Of a DNA stretch of 38,289 nt, positions 24,593-33,348 are shown piece after piece. The notes beneath the pieces were generated by a model, which had not been told where the DNA came from, made no database searches, and worked only from the letters and a program-made list of their open reading frames with translations. The translations under genes and the position numbers were made by a program. The DNA comes from Bacillota bacterium (GTDB lineage: Bacteria > Bacillota > Negativicutes > Sporomusales > Sporomusaceae). The number at the start of each line of letters is the position of its first letter. Positions within the stretch are counted from its first letter, which is position 1. The DNA lies in assembly GCA_017889705.1 (NCBI GenBank), contig JAGGAB010000034.1, positions 1-38,289 of the forward strand. Reading direction: 5' to 3'.

Positions 24593-26008
24593 TTATAGAT
24601 TGGTTTTTGTATACATGTCAAGGCGTTTTTGCTGTTTTTCTAACACACTCTTAGCAACCCCAAGTGTTTGTCCAACCTGCGCGGGCGAAGTTCCTCCCAG
24701 GGAGTTACGGGCTGCTACACAAGTTTCAATTGAAATGGCTTCCAGGATGTCATCTTCAAACAACGGCGAAAACTCTTTAAGCTCTTGCAGTGACAAATCA
24801 GTTAAAGTCTTTTGCTCGGTCAAGCAATAAGCTACGCATTTACCGGCAACTTCATGCGCCTGTCTAAACGGCAAGCCTTTTTTCACAAGATAATCAGCCA
24901 TATCGGTGGCGTTGGAAAAATCGGTTTTCAGCGCCTGGCGCATGGCCTTTTCGTTGACCTTCATGCCGCGCAGCATGGCAGCATAGACGGTCAGGCTGAA
25001 TTTGACAGTATCAATAGTATCAAACAAGCCTTCCTTATCTTCCTGCAAGTCCTTGTTATAAGCCAGCGGCAAACCTTTAGCCACAGTCAACATAGCCATC
25101 AAATGGCCATATACCCGGCCGGTTTTTCCCCGTACCAACTCAGATACATCCGGGTTTTTCTTCTGCGGCATAATGCTGGAACCAGTGCAATGGGCATCAT
25201 CAAGCTCAATAAACGAAAACTCGGTTGACGACCAAAGAATAATCTCTTCGCTCAGACGGCTTAAGTGCATCATCAAAATAGATGCAAAGGACAGAAACTC
25301 CAAAATATAATCGCGGTCGCTGACTGCGTCCAGACTATTTTCATAAATACGGCTAAATTTAAGCGCGCGTGCTACCTGTTCCCGGTCAATCGGGAAGGTT
25401 GTGCCGGCCAGTGCCCCTGCTCCCAGTGGCATAATATCAGCCGATTCCCAGACCCCGCCCAAACGCCGGAAATCGCGCTCCAACATAAAGAAGTAGGCTA
25501 GCATGTGGTGTGAGAATAAAATAGGCTGCGCCCGTTGGAGATGGGTGTAGCCGGGCATAATTACCTCAGGATATTTTTGCGCCGTGTCTAAGATAGCCTG
25601 CTGCAGATCAAACAGCAGCTTGGCGATGTCAGCCACCTGCTCGCGCACATACATATGGGTGTCAAGCGCCACTTGGTCATTACGGCTGCGAGCTGTATGC
25701 AGTCGGCCGCCGGCTGCGCCAATACGCTCAGTCAAGCGTTTTTCAATATTCATATGGATATCTTCGAGCGATACTTCAAAGCTGAAGTTACCGGCTTCAA
25801 TATCAGCCAGTATGCCTTTGAGTCCATCGGTAATCAGCTTGGCATCTTCCTGGGTGATAATGCCGCAGTTAGCTAACATCGTAGCATGGGCAATACTGCC
25901 GGCAATATCCTGGCGATACATGCGACTATCAAAAGAAATGGAGGAGGTAAACTCCTCCACCATAACATCCGTGTTTTTGGCGAAACGTCCGCCCCACAGC
26001 TTACTCAT
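24593..26008 (-). CDS. argH: Argininosuccinate lyase
   Basis: 471 residues. It cleaves argininosuccinate to arginine and fumarate, the last step of arginine synthesis. The N-terminus [22 protein letters not shown], the TYTHLQ-type block [17 protein letters not shown] and the fumarase-superfamily signature [12 protein letters not shown] are all present. The start overlaps the argG stop (TAATG), so translation is coupled. Confidence 0.98.
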   Translation of the reverse strand: MSKLWGGRFAKNTDVMVEEFTSSISFDSRMYRQDIAGSIAHATMLANCGIITQEDAKLITDGLKGILADIEAGNFSFEVSLEDIHMNIEKRLTERIGAAGGRLHTARSRNDQVALDTHMYVREQVADIAKLLFDLQQAILDTAQKYPEVIMPGYTHLQRAQPILFSHHMLAYFFMLERDFRRLGGVWESADIMPLGAGALAGTTFPIDREQVARALKFSRIYENSLDAVSDRDYILEFLSFASILMMHLSRLSEEIILWSSTEFSFIELDDAHCTGSSIMPQKKNPDVSELVRGKTGRVYGHLMAMLTVAKGLPLAYNKDLQEDKEGLFDTIDTVKFSLTVYAAMLRGMKVNEKAMRQALKTDFSNATDMADYLVKKGLPFRQAHEVAGKCVAYCLTEQKTLTDLSLQELKEFSPLFEDDILEAISIETCVAARNSLGGTSPAQVGQTLGVAKSVLEKQQKRLDMYTKTNL

Positions 26009-27225
26009 TATTTCTTAGCCTCTGCTTTCATCATGGCCCGTACTTTGAGCGGCAAACCAAAGAGATTGATAAAGCCCTCAGCATCGCCATGATTATATAA
26101 TTCTTCACTGTCGCCAAAAGTTACGATTTTTTCGTTATACAGAGAGAATGGCGATTTTGAACCAGCACTTACGATATTGCCTTTGTATAATTTCAAACGA
26201 ACAGTACCGGTTACGGTCTGTTGGGTAGAATCAACAAACGCGTCTAACGCTTCTCTAAGCGGTGCAAACCACATGCCGTCATACACCAGCTCGGCATATT
26301 TGATGGCGATTTGCTCTTTATAATGTAGGGTAGCCCGGTCAAGGGTCAAATATTCAAGTTCACGGTGCGCATAGTACAGAATTGCTCCGCCCGGGTTCTC
26401 GTACACGCCGCGGGATTTCATACCGACAAGACGGTTTTCTACAATATCGGCAATACCAATACCGTTAGCAGCACCAATTTCGTTGAGCTTGGTCAGAAGC
26501 GCTACCGAATCCATTTTAACGCCATCTACCGAAACAGGCAGGCCTTTTTCAAAACCAACTTCAATATACAGCGGCTTGTCAGGTGCTTTTTCCGGTGGAG
26601 TAGTAATCATATATACATCGTCAGTTGGCGCATTAGCCGGATTTTCGAGATCGGCGCCTTCATGGCTTAAATGCCAGATGTTGCGGTCCATACTGTACGG
26701 ACGGGATTTGGTAACAGGTACGGGAATGCCATGTTTTTCAGCATAATCGATGGCATCTTCACGGGAACGGATGTCCCATACACGCCAAGGAGCAATAATC
26801 TTAAGATGAGGAGCAAGTGCTTTTACAGTCAGTTCAAAACGCACCTGGTCATTGCCTTTGCCGGTTGCGCCATGACAGATAGCATCTGCGCCTTCTTTAA
26901 TCGCAATGTCAACAAGCGCTTTGGCAATAATCGGACGGGCAAAAGAAGTACCCAGCAGATATTTGCCTTCATATACAGCGCCAGCCTTTAAAGTCGGCCA
27001 TACATACTCTTCTACAAACTCTTTAGTCAAATCTTCAATATATACTTTGCTAGCACCTGACTTGAGAGCCTTATCATGAACAGGAGCCAATTCATCGCCC
27101 TGCCCAACGTCAGCGCACATCGCAATAACTTCACAACCATCATAGTTTTCCTTGAGCCAAGGAATAATTACCGAGGTGTCCAGGCCACCGGAGTAAGCCA
27201 GTACAACTTTTTTAATGTTACTCAT
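26008..27225 (-). CDS. argG: Argininosuccinate synthase
   Basis: 405 residues. It joins citrulline and aspartate with ATP to form argininosuccinate. The PP-loop [15 protein letters not shown] is at the N-terminus, with [29 protein letters not shown] and the SPFSLYNE end region. The ATG at 27225 lies behind AAGGGGGAAAAA. Directly upstream is a 430-nt spacer with repeats; how argG is transcribed across it is not clear. Confidence 0.98.
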   Translation of the reverse strand: MSNIKKVVLAYSGGLDTSVIIPWLKENYDGCEVIAMCADVGQGDELAPVHDKALKSGASKVYIEDLTKEFVEEYVWPTLKAGAVYEGKYLLGTSFARPIIAKALVDIAIKEGADAICHGATGKGNDQVRFELTVKALAPHLKIIAPWRVWDIRSREDAIDYAEKHGIPVPVTKSRPYSMDRNIWHLSHEGADLENPANAPTDDVYMITTPPEKAPDKPLYIEVGFEKGLPVSVDGVKMDSVALLTKLNEIGAANGIGIADIVENRLVGMKSRGVYENPGGAILYYAHRELEYLTLDRATLHYKEQIAIKYAELVYDGMWFAPLREALDAFVDSTQQTVTGTVRLKLYKGNIVSAGSKSPFSLYNEKIVTFGDSEELYNHGDAEGFINLFGLPLKVRAMMKAEAKK

Positions 27226-27531
27226 TATATTTTTCCCCCTTGATGTAAGTTGGTAAACTAAACTAGTGTTACGTTGTAAACTTATATTTTATTCGCCATT
27301 TGCTAAATTGTTCCTGCAAAAATCTACAAAAATCAAGATTGCCACGCTAACGCCCCCAATGTCTGCTAAGCACACATTGCAAGTGAGTATGACGGAGCAA
27401 TCTCGCCTTTGAATATTCTCCAACCCCACGCCAACTCCAACCCCCGATGTTTCAGCTACGCTGAAACGAGGCGTAACCCGGTAACCCCGGAATCCCCGGC
27501 ACCCCCGTAACCAAAAAGTCACGGACTGCCG
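27226..27531. repeat. Repeat-like GC-rich spacer between argF and argG
   Basis: I see no gene here, although the minus strand stays open over 27289-27522. The stretch holds a perfect palindrome TTTCAGC-TAC-GCTGAAA (near 27448-27465), runs of GGGGTGCCGGGGATTCCGGGG type on the minus strand, and a CATTGCAAG...GACGGAGCAATC segment (about 27374-27402). The latter resembles the ATTGC...GCAAT dispersed repeats of many bacteria. Composition and motifs point to inserted repeat DNA rather than coding sequence. Copy B of the structured element adjoins it. Confidence 0.5.
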
Positions 27532-27649
27532 GAACTTGTTAGAAATGTCCAGATGCTAGGCGCGACGAGGAGGCGCAGCGCGGCGTACAGTCGTACGTAA
27601 GCAAGCCCCCGCAGGAGCAACAACGCAGATGGGCGTTTATAACAAGTTC
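27532..27649 (+). repeat. Structured repeat element, copy B (argF-argG spacer)
   Basis: A 118-nt element. The outer stem GAACTTGTTA (27532-27541) / TAACAAGTTC (27640-27649) is perfect and continues inward with G-U pairs to CAGATG on each side. A CGTAC/GTACG hairpin lies in the centre. The core CAGATGCTAGGCGCGACGAG at its left recurs in copy C as CAGCTGCTAGGCACGACGAG. Its right end lies 7 nt from the argF stop codon. Confidence 0.8.
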
Positions 27650-27656
27650 TATCGCA

Positions 27657-28589
27657 TCAGTCTGCCATCAGAAGCGCCATTATGGCCTTCTGAACGTGGA
27701 GGCGATTCTCCGCCTCATCAAACACCACCGAATTCGGCCCCTCAATCACATCATCAGTAATCTCCTCACCGCGATGCGCCGGCAGGCAATGCATTACAAT
27801 AGCATCTTTGCGCGCTTCCTGCATAATAGCATTATTAATCTGGAAGCCTGCAAATGCTTGCTTGCGGATAGCTTGTTCGCCTTCTTTGCCCATGCTGGCC
27901 CAAACGTCGGTGTAGAGTACATCGGCATCTTTGGCAGCCGCAAACGGATCATCCAGAATGGTTATCTTGCTGCCGGAAATCTTGGCATCTTTAGCTGCCT
28001 GCTCAACAATAGTGGCATCAGGCGCATAGTTAAATGGTGTGGCCACACTGATATCCATGCCAACCTTGGCGCAAATATGCAGCAGTGAGTTGACCATGTT
28101 GTTGCCGTCGCCAATATAACAGAGTTTGCGGCCTTTGAGATCGCCTTTGTATTCTAGGGCAGTAAAGATATCGGCCATAGCCTGACAAGGATGCAGGAGA
28201 TCTGTCAGGGCGTTAATAACCGGAACACTGGAATACTCGGCCAGTTCCTCAACTTCCAGATGCGAAAAAGTCCGGATCATAATGCCGTCTAAATACCTGG
28301 ACAACACGCGGCCGGTGTCTTTAACAGGCTCACCCCGGCCAATTTGTAAATCATTAGAAGACAGGAACAGCGCCATGCCACCTAACTGCCACATACCCAC
28401 CTCGAAAGATACCCGGGTACGGGTAGATGACTTTTGAAAAATCATGCCCAGCGTCTTGCCTTTCAGCAGGTGATGCTGCTCACCGGCTTTTTGCTTGGCC
28501 TTTAATATTTTGGTGAAATCCAGAATTTGATAGATTTCATCAGCCGATAAATCATGTATGGATAAAAAGTCTTTTCCTTTAAGACCCAT
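27657..28589 (-). CDS. argF: Ornithine carbamoyltransferase
   Basis: 310 residues. It makes citrulline from ornithine and carbamoyl phosphate. The carbamoyl-phosphate loop KSSTRTRVSFEVGM, the HPCQAMADIFTALEY motif and the ornithine-binding HCLPAHRGEEITDDVIEG near the C-terminus are intact. I use the ATG at 28589 (MGLKGKDFL), which stands 8 nt after GGGGGAG; a GTG three codons earlier overlaps that site. It follows argD by about 24 nt. Confidence 0.97.
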   Translation of the reverse strand: MGLKGKDFLSIHDLSADEIYQILDFTKILKAKQKAGEQHHLLKGKTLGMIFQKSSTRTRVSFEVGMWQLGGMALFLSSNDLQIGRGEPVKDTGRVLSRYLDGIMIRTFSHLEVEELAEYSSVPVINALTDLLHPCQAMADIFTALEYKGDLKGRKLCYIGDGNNMVNSLLHICAKVGMDISVATPFNYAPDATIVEQAAKDAKISGSKITILDDPFAAAKDADVLYTDVWASMGKEGEQAIRKQAFAGFQINNAIMQEARKDAIVMHCLPAHRGEEITDDVIEGPNSVVFDEAENRLHVQKAIMALLMAD

Positions 28590-28613
28590 TGCTAACACTC
28601 CCCCAGTTTAAAG

Positions 28614-29804
28614 TTATACAGCCGCCAAGGTTTTATCTAATATGGCGATCATTTCATCCACATGGACTTTGGTTATATTCAGCGGCGGTACAAACCGGAG
28701 TATGTCGCCGGCAGTGCAGTTGATGATAGCGCCTTGGCTCAGGCAGCTATTGACGATATCCCGCCCCGGGCAGGTAAGCTTGGCACCAACAATCAGCCCT
28801 TTGCCCCGCACTTCGGTAATCAGAGCCGGATATTTGGCTTTCAATTCGTTAAGTTTGGAGATCAGATAGTCGCCGATTGTTTGCGCGTTTTCCAGGAGTT
28901 TTTCCTGTTCAAGCACAGTAAGTACGGCATTGGCTGCCGCACAGGCAAGCGGATTGCCGCCAAAGGTGCTGCCATGGTCGCCGGCAGTAAACGCGGCTGC
29001 TACTTTGTCGCTGGCAATAAAGGCACCGATCGGCACCCCGCCGGCTAGGCCTTTGGCCAATGTCACAATATCAGGCTTAATGCCAAAGAGTTCATAGGCA
29101 AACATTTTGCCTGTCCGGCCAATACCTGTCTGGATCTCGTCCAGGATTAAAAGAGCGCCGTATTTGTCGCAAAGCTGCCGGACTTTTAATAGATAATCTG
29201 TATCTGGAATATTTACGCCGCCTTCACCTTGGATAGGCTCTAGCATAACAGCGCAGGTTTTGTCTGACACCACTTTTTCCAGCGCAGCAAAATCGTTATA
29301 GGGAACATATTTAAACCCGCCTGGTAGCGGCTCATAGCCTTTCTGGTATTTGGGCTGGCCAGTAGCGGTTAGCGTAGCCAGCGTCCGGCCATGGAAGGAA
29401 TGCTCGGCAGTAACGATTTCCACTTTGTCCGAAGCAATGGTTTTGCCGTATTTTCTGGCAAGTTTGATGGCGCCTTCATTGGCTTCGGCACCGCTGTTAC
29501 CGAAAAATACTTTATCAAGGCCGCTGAGCTTCGCCAGTTTTTTGGCAACAGTGGCTTGCACTTCGGTGTAATACAAATTGGAACAATGAATGATTTTGCC
29601 GGCTTGTTCGGCGACAGCCTTAACAAGTGCCGGATGAGCATGGCCAAGAACGTTGACCGCAATGCCACCCAGGAAATCTATATATTTTTTTCCTTCATTA
29701 TCATACACATACGGTCCTTCACCATGGTCAAGCACAATATCATATCTGGCAAATACCTGTAGATAATTGTCTTTATCAATGTCGACGATTGTCAGTTTAT
29801 CCAT
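28614..29804 (-). CDS. argD: Acetylornithine aminotransferase
   Basis: 396 residues, class-III PLP aminotransferase. It forms N-acetylornithine from N-acetylglutamate semialdehyde. Visible landmarks are FLGGIAVNVLGHAHP, the phosphate-binding GNSGAEANEGAIKLARKYG, HSFHGRTLATL, LDEIQTGIGRTGKMFA and the PLP lysine in TLAKGLAGGVPIGAF. The start overlaps the end of argB by 8 nt and follows GGAGG. Confidence 0.97.
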   Translation of the reverse strand: MDKLTIVDIDKDNYLQVFARYDIVLDHGEGPYVYDNEGKKYIDFLGGIAVNVLGHAHPALVKAVAEQAGKIIHCSNLYYTEVQATVAKKLAKLSGLDKVFFGNSGAEANEGAIKLARKYGKTIASDKVEIVTAEHSFHGRTLATLTATGQPKYQKGYEPLPGGFKYVPYNDFAALEKVVSDKTCAVMLEPIQGEGGVNIPDTDYLLKVRQLCDKYGALLILDEIQTGIGRTGKMFAYELFGIKPDIVTLAKGLAGGVPIGAFIASDKVAAAFTAGDHGSTFGGNPLACAAANAVLTVLEQEKLLENAQTIGDYLISKLNELKAKYPALITEVRGKGLIVGAKLTCPGRDIVNSCLSQGAIINCTAGDILRFVPPLNITKVHVDEMIAILDKTLAAV

Positions 29805-30702
29805 TGATATACCTCCTGTATTTTACCACTTCGGTACCAATACCCTCTGAGGTAAATATCTCTAACAGCAGCGAGTGCGGTCTGCGGCCATCGATAATAT
29901 GGGTTTTGGCTACACCTGCCGCCAATGCTTTTACGCACGCTTCCACTTTGGGAATCATGCCGCCATCAATGCTGCCGGCTTTAATCATTTCCTGAGCTTC
30001 AGCCAGCGATAAGGTGGAAACAAAAGTACTCTTATCATTGTAGTCGCGGTAAATACCTTCTACGTCAGTAATGAGTGCTAGTTTCTCGGCACCTAAGGCT
30101 GCAGCCAGCTCGCCGGCTACATAATCAGCATTGATATTGTAGGTCGCTCCGTCTTTACCAACGCCAATGGGGGCAATTACCGGAATATAGCCCTGGTCCA
30201 AAAGGTTTTCAACAAGACCAGTATTCAGTTTCAACACGTCACCGACAAAACCGATGTCCACTTCTTTGACTTGACCGTTCTCACGGACTTTCGCCAAATG
30301 CTTGGCAGCAATAATCAGGTCGGCATCTTTGCCGCTTAAGCCCACTGCCTTGGCACCAAGGAAGTTTAGCATTTTAACGATTTCAGTATTAATTTTACCA
30401 ACAAGTACCATTTCGGCGATCGCTACGGTCTCGGCATCAGTTACTCTAAGGCCGCTGACAAAGCTGGTCTCTTTACCAAGTTGTTTAAGCATGTTGGTAA
30501 TATCCGGGCCGCCACCGTGAACAACTACTGGACGAATCCCAGCATATTTTAAGAAGATAAGATCCTGCATAACATTTTTCTTGAGTTCATCATTGAGCAT
30601 GGCATTGCCGCCATATTTGATTACAACTGTGTTGCCTGAAAACTTTTGCAAATATGGTAAGGCTTCAATAAGCACAGCCGCTTTTTCTACCGAGTTAATC
30701 AT
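29797..30702 (-). CDS. argB: Acetylglutamate kinase
   Basis: 301 residues. It phosphorylates N-acetylglutamate. KYGGNAM and VVVHGGGPDI are the nucleotide and substrate loops, and ITDVEGIYRD is the usual amino-acid-kinase motif. It keeps the N-terminal helix (residues 1-25, SVEKAAVLIEALPYLQKFSG) that in arginine-inhibited hexameric kinases makes the extra contacts, so feedback inhibition by arginine is likely. That is inference from family knowledge. Confidence 0.97.
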   Translation of the reverse strand: MINSVEKAAVLIEALPYLQKFSGNTVVIKYGGNAMLNDELKKNVMQDLIFLKYAGIRPVVVHGGGPDITNMLKQLGKETSFVSGLRVTDAETVAIAEMVLVGKINTEIVKMLNFLGAKAVGLSGKDADLIIAAKHLAKVRENGQVKEVDIGFVGDVLKLNTGLVENLLDQGYIPVIAPIGVGKDGATYNINADYVAGELAAALGAEKLALITDVEGIYRDYNDKSTFVSTLSLAEAQEMIKAGSIDGGMIPKVEACVKALAAGVAKTHIIDGRRPHSLLLEIFTSEGIGTEVVKYRRYING

Positions 30703-30747
30703 AGAATCATCCCTTTCCCAATTTAAAATCTATATATGAATTATTGA

Positions 30748-31959
30748 TCAAGTTGTATATTCACCATTGATTTTTACATATTCATACGAAAAATCGCAAG
30801 TCCATACAGTGGCCTTGGCTTCTCCCTGTCCTAAGCTAACGGTTATGGCAATATCCTTGGCCGCCATAATATCTTTGAGCTTAGAAGTATCAAAGCCGGC
30901 AGCAGCCTGCCCGTCAACCACAATAGTTAAATCGCCAATTGCCAGTGAGGTTTTTTCCGGCTGAGTTTGGGCGCCAGAGTAACCGACAGCACATAAAATG
31001 CGCCCCCAGTTAGGATCCTGACCGAAGAACGCGGTCTTAACAAGCGGCGATTTGGCGATAGCCATCGCAGTGCATTTAGCGTCGGCAAAATCAACTGCAC
31101 CAACAACATTGATCTCTAGAAATTTAGTAGCACCTTCACCATCACGTACAATAAGCTGCGCGAGTTCTGTGCATACAGTTTTTAACGCTGCATAGAAATC
31201 CTGATAGGTTTGGCTATTTTCAGCAGCAATTGGCGCATTGCCAGCCTGGCCGTTAGCCAGTACGGCTACCATGTCATTGGTGCTGGTATCGCCGTCTACC
31301 GAGATCATATTGTAGGACAGTTCCACAGCCTGGCTGAGTGCCTTGTTCAATATCTCAGGCTTAATGGCCGCATCGGTTGTGATAAAAGAGAGCATTGTCG
31401 CCATATTAGGGTGAATCATGCCTGCCCCTTTGGCAATACCGGCTATCCGGCAAGGCTTGCCGCCAAGTGTGAATTCATAGGCACAAGCTTTCTCAAAGGT
31501 ATCTGTGGTCATGATGGAGGCAAGCATGGTTTCATGCCCGGTGTCGCTTAAGGCCGCCACAGCCTTGTTAATACCTGAGGTTATTTTATCCATCGGCAAA
31601 GCAACACCAATTACGCCGGTCGAAGCTACCAGCACTTCGCTGTTATCAAGCTTAAGTGCCTGCGCGGCAGTATAGGCCATTGCCTTAGCATCAATAAGTC
31701 CCTGATCGCCGGTGCAGGCGTTGGCACAACCGGAATTAACGACAATCGCTCTAGCCTTGCCAGAGCTTACCGCTTCCCGTGAAACAAGTACAGGCGCGGC
31801 AGCCATTTTATTGGTAGTAAACTTAGCGGCAGCAGCTGCCGGCACTGTACTGTAAATAACACCAACATCTTCTTTGCCGGTCTTTTTTATACCGGCATGT
31901 ACGCCGGCGGCTTTAAAATCCTTTGGAGCAGTTATCCCGCCCTCGATTTTTCTCAACAT
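30748..31959 (-). CDS. argJ: Glutamate N-acetyltransferase / ornithine acetyltransferase
   Basis: 403 residues. It recycles the acetyl group from acetylornithine to glutamate, so the pathway here is cyclic and needs no argE. The precursor splits itself at the conserved Thr in VASTGVIGVALPMDKI, giving two chains; the AKGAGMIHPNMATML and FFGQDPNWGRILCAVGYSG motifs are intact. The ATG at 31959 follows GGAGGT. The spacer to argC holds a small hairpin (31980-31998) and copy C of the structured element. Confidence 0.97.
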   Translation of the reverse strand: MLRKIEGGITAPKDFKAAGVHAGIKKTGKEDVGVIYSTVPAAAAAKFTTNKMAAAPVLVSREAVSSGKARAIVVNSGCANACTGDQGLIDAKAMAYTAAQALKLDNSEVLVASTGVIGVALPMDKITSGINKAVAALSDTGHETMLASIMTTDTFEKACAYEFTLGGKPCRIAGIAKGAGMIHPNMATMLSFITTDAAIKPEILNKALSQAVELSYNMISVDGDTSTNDMVAVLANGQAGNAPIAAENSQTYQDFYAALKTVCTELAQLIVRDGEGATKFLEINVVGAVDFADAKCTAMAIAKSPLVKTAFFGQDPNWGRILCAVGYSGAQTQPEKTSLAIGDLTIVVDGQAAAGFDTSKLKDIMAAKDIAITVSLGQGEAKATVWTCDFSYEYVKINGEYTT

Positions 31960-31979
31960 TGCTATACCTCCATATCAAA

Positions 31980-31998
31980 GCGTGTTTTCTAAACACGC
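31980..31998 (-). terminator. Small hairpin before argJ
   Basis: GCGTGTTT pairs perfectly with AAACACGC around a 3-nt loop, just upstream of the argJ ribosome site. No U-tract; it may be a leader structure rather than a terminator. Confidence 0.4.
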
Positions 31999-32011
31999 AA
32001 CATTAATGCTC

Positions 32012-32134
32012 GTAGGCAGGTTCAAAATGTTCAGCTGCTAGGCACGACGAGGATTGCGCCATGCCGCGTACTGGGGTACGCAAACAAGCAACCGCAGGAG
32101 TAACGCCGCAGATGGGCGTTTTCAACCTGCCTAC
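32012..32134 (+). repeat. Structured repeat element, copy C (argC-argJ spacer)
   Basis: A 123-nt element. The outer stem GTAGGCAGGTT (32012-32022) / AACCTGCCTAC (32124-32134) is a perfect 11-bp match, followed inward by paired sequence, then CAGCTGC/GCAGATG and a central GCGTAC/GTACGC hairpin. It begins directly at the argC stop codon (32135-32137). Its outer stem shares no sequence with those of copies A and B. Confidence 0.8.
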
Positions 32135-33175
32135 CTATGGATAAACAGGAGCGTGGTCCAGCCCTGTCCATTCTTCCAGATTAAACATAACATTCATATT
32201 TTGCACAGCCTGACCGGCAGCGCCTTTAACCAGGTTGTCAATTGCGGCAACGGCAATTACTCGGCCGGTGCGGTTGTCAACATGCCAGCCCAAATCGCAG
32301 AAGTTGCTGCTACGGGTATTCTTAGTTGCCGGGCAACCGCCCCGCCCTAAGAGTCGGACAAAATATTCCTTGCCATAAAGGGAAGTATAGGCTTCATCCA
32401 CGGTTTCCGTAGTTACTCCGGCTTTGAGTTTGGCATAACAGGTGCTGAGTATGCCTCTGGCCATCGGAATAAGGTGGGGAGTAAAGTTAATCAGGATTTC
32501 TTCTCCTGCCAGGCCGCTCAACACTTCCTCAATTTCCGGCGTATGGCGGTGCCCGCCCACATTATAGGCTTTGACACTCTCAAACACTTCGGTAAAATGC
32601 GACCCCAGGTTTAGCCCCCTCCCGGCGCCTGATACACCAGACTTGGCATCAACAATAATAGTAGTTAAGTCCACCAGTTTATTCTTTACCAGCGGCGCCA
32701 ACGCCAAAATGCTGGCGGTTGTATAACAGCCAGGATTGCCAACAATGTTAGCTTCGCGCACCTGACTGCGGTTTAACTCGGTCAGGCCGTACACGGCTGT
32801 GGCGTCACGGTGAGTATGCGGCACTTTGTACCACTGTTCATATACATCATGATTTTTAAACCGGTAATCGGCACCAAGGTCGATAATTTTTACTTTAGGA
32901 TTGGCTGCGGTTGCCTTACGGCCGACTTCCATGGCATGACCATGAGGCAGCCCAATGAAGATAACGTCACTTTCAGTTGCTATTTTATCTAACGCTTCCA
33001 TATTTACAAGCTTCTGCGTATAAAAGCGTGTTAAGTGCGGGTAAATGTCGGTAATGGCTGCTCCTGGCTGACTCTCTGAAGTAATGTACTTTACTTCGGC
33101 AGCCGGATGGGATGCTAGTATGCGAAGTAATTCCGCCCCGGTATAACCGGTAGCTCCAATAATGCTTATTTTCAT
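32135..33175 (-). CDS. argC: N-acetyl-gamma-glutamyl-phosphate reductase
   Basis: 346 residues. It reduces N-acetylglutamyl phosphate with NADPH. The Rossmann loop IIGATGYTGAELLRIL is at the N-terminus and the catalytic Cys lies in IVGNPGCYTTASILAL; GHRHTPEIEEVL follows. I start at the ATG at 33175 (MKISIIG) because GGGGCGAGG lies directly before it. The longer frame back to 33205 would begin on top of the -10 box. It is the first gene of the arg operon, with an ARG-box promoter just upstream. Confidence 0.97.
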   Translation of the reverse strand: MKISIIGATGYTGAELLRILASHPAAEVKYITSESQPGAAITDIYPHLTRFYTQKLVNMEALDKIATESDVIFIGLPHGHAMEVGRKATAANPKVKIIDLGADYRFKNHDVYEQWYKVPHTHRDATAVYGLTELNRSQVREANIVGNPGCYTTASILALAPLVKNKLVDLTTIIVDAKSGVSGAGRGLNLGSHFTEVFESVKAYNVGGHRHTPEIEEVLSGLAGEEILINFTPHLIPMARGILSTCYAKLKAGVTTETVDEAYTSLYGKEYFVRLLGRGGCPATKNTRSSNFCDLGWHVDNRTGRVIAVAAIDNLVKGAAGQAVQNMNVMFNLEEWTGLDHAPVYP

Positions 33176-33196
33176 GTTCCTCGCCCCTTTTGTAAT

Positions 33197-33227
33197 ATTA
33201 TACATCTCTTATGAATAATAATGCAAG
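33197..33227 (-). promoter_or_regulatory. argC promoter with ARG box (ArgR operator)
   Basis: On the minus strand TTGCAT (33226-33221), an 18-nt spacer and a perfect TATAAT (33202-33197). Read on the plus strand, TATGAATAATAATGCAAG (33210-33227) fits the Bacillus ARG box consensus CATGAATAAAAATKCAAK at 16 of 18 places. It covers the -35 box and most of the spacer, so ArgR with arginine should block RNA polymerase directly. Confidence 0.85.
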
Positions 33228-33326
33228 AGTTTTGTTTCTTGTATACATTAATTTTTGTTTAATTTTTATACTTTTTGGGGTGTGCATAGTAACCCAATCA
33301 TTGAAATATGTAAAGAAATAAATAAA

Positions 33327-33348
33327 ACAGCGGTTTGCTGTCTCACCT
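33327..33348 (-). terminator. Terminator of the radical SAM gene
   Basis: On the minus strand ACAGC-AAACC-GCTGT is followed by TTTATTTATTTC, starting 6 nt past the stop codon at 33348. The T-run continues to lower coordinates than 33327. Confidence 0.65.

Noticed and set aside
27289..27522. Minus-strand reading frame of 77 codons in the argF-argG spacer
   Set aside because: It runs through GC-rich palindromic repeat sequence (TTTCAGC/GCTGAAA, GGGG runs), has no ribosome site and matches no family; the open frame follows from composition.
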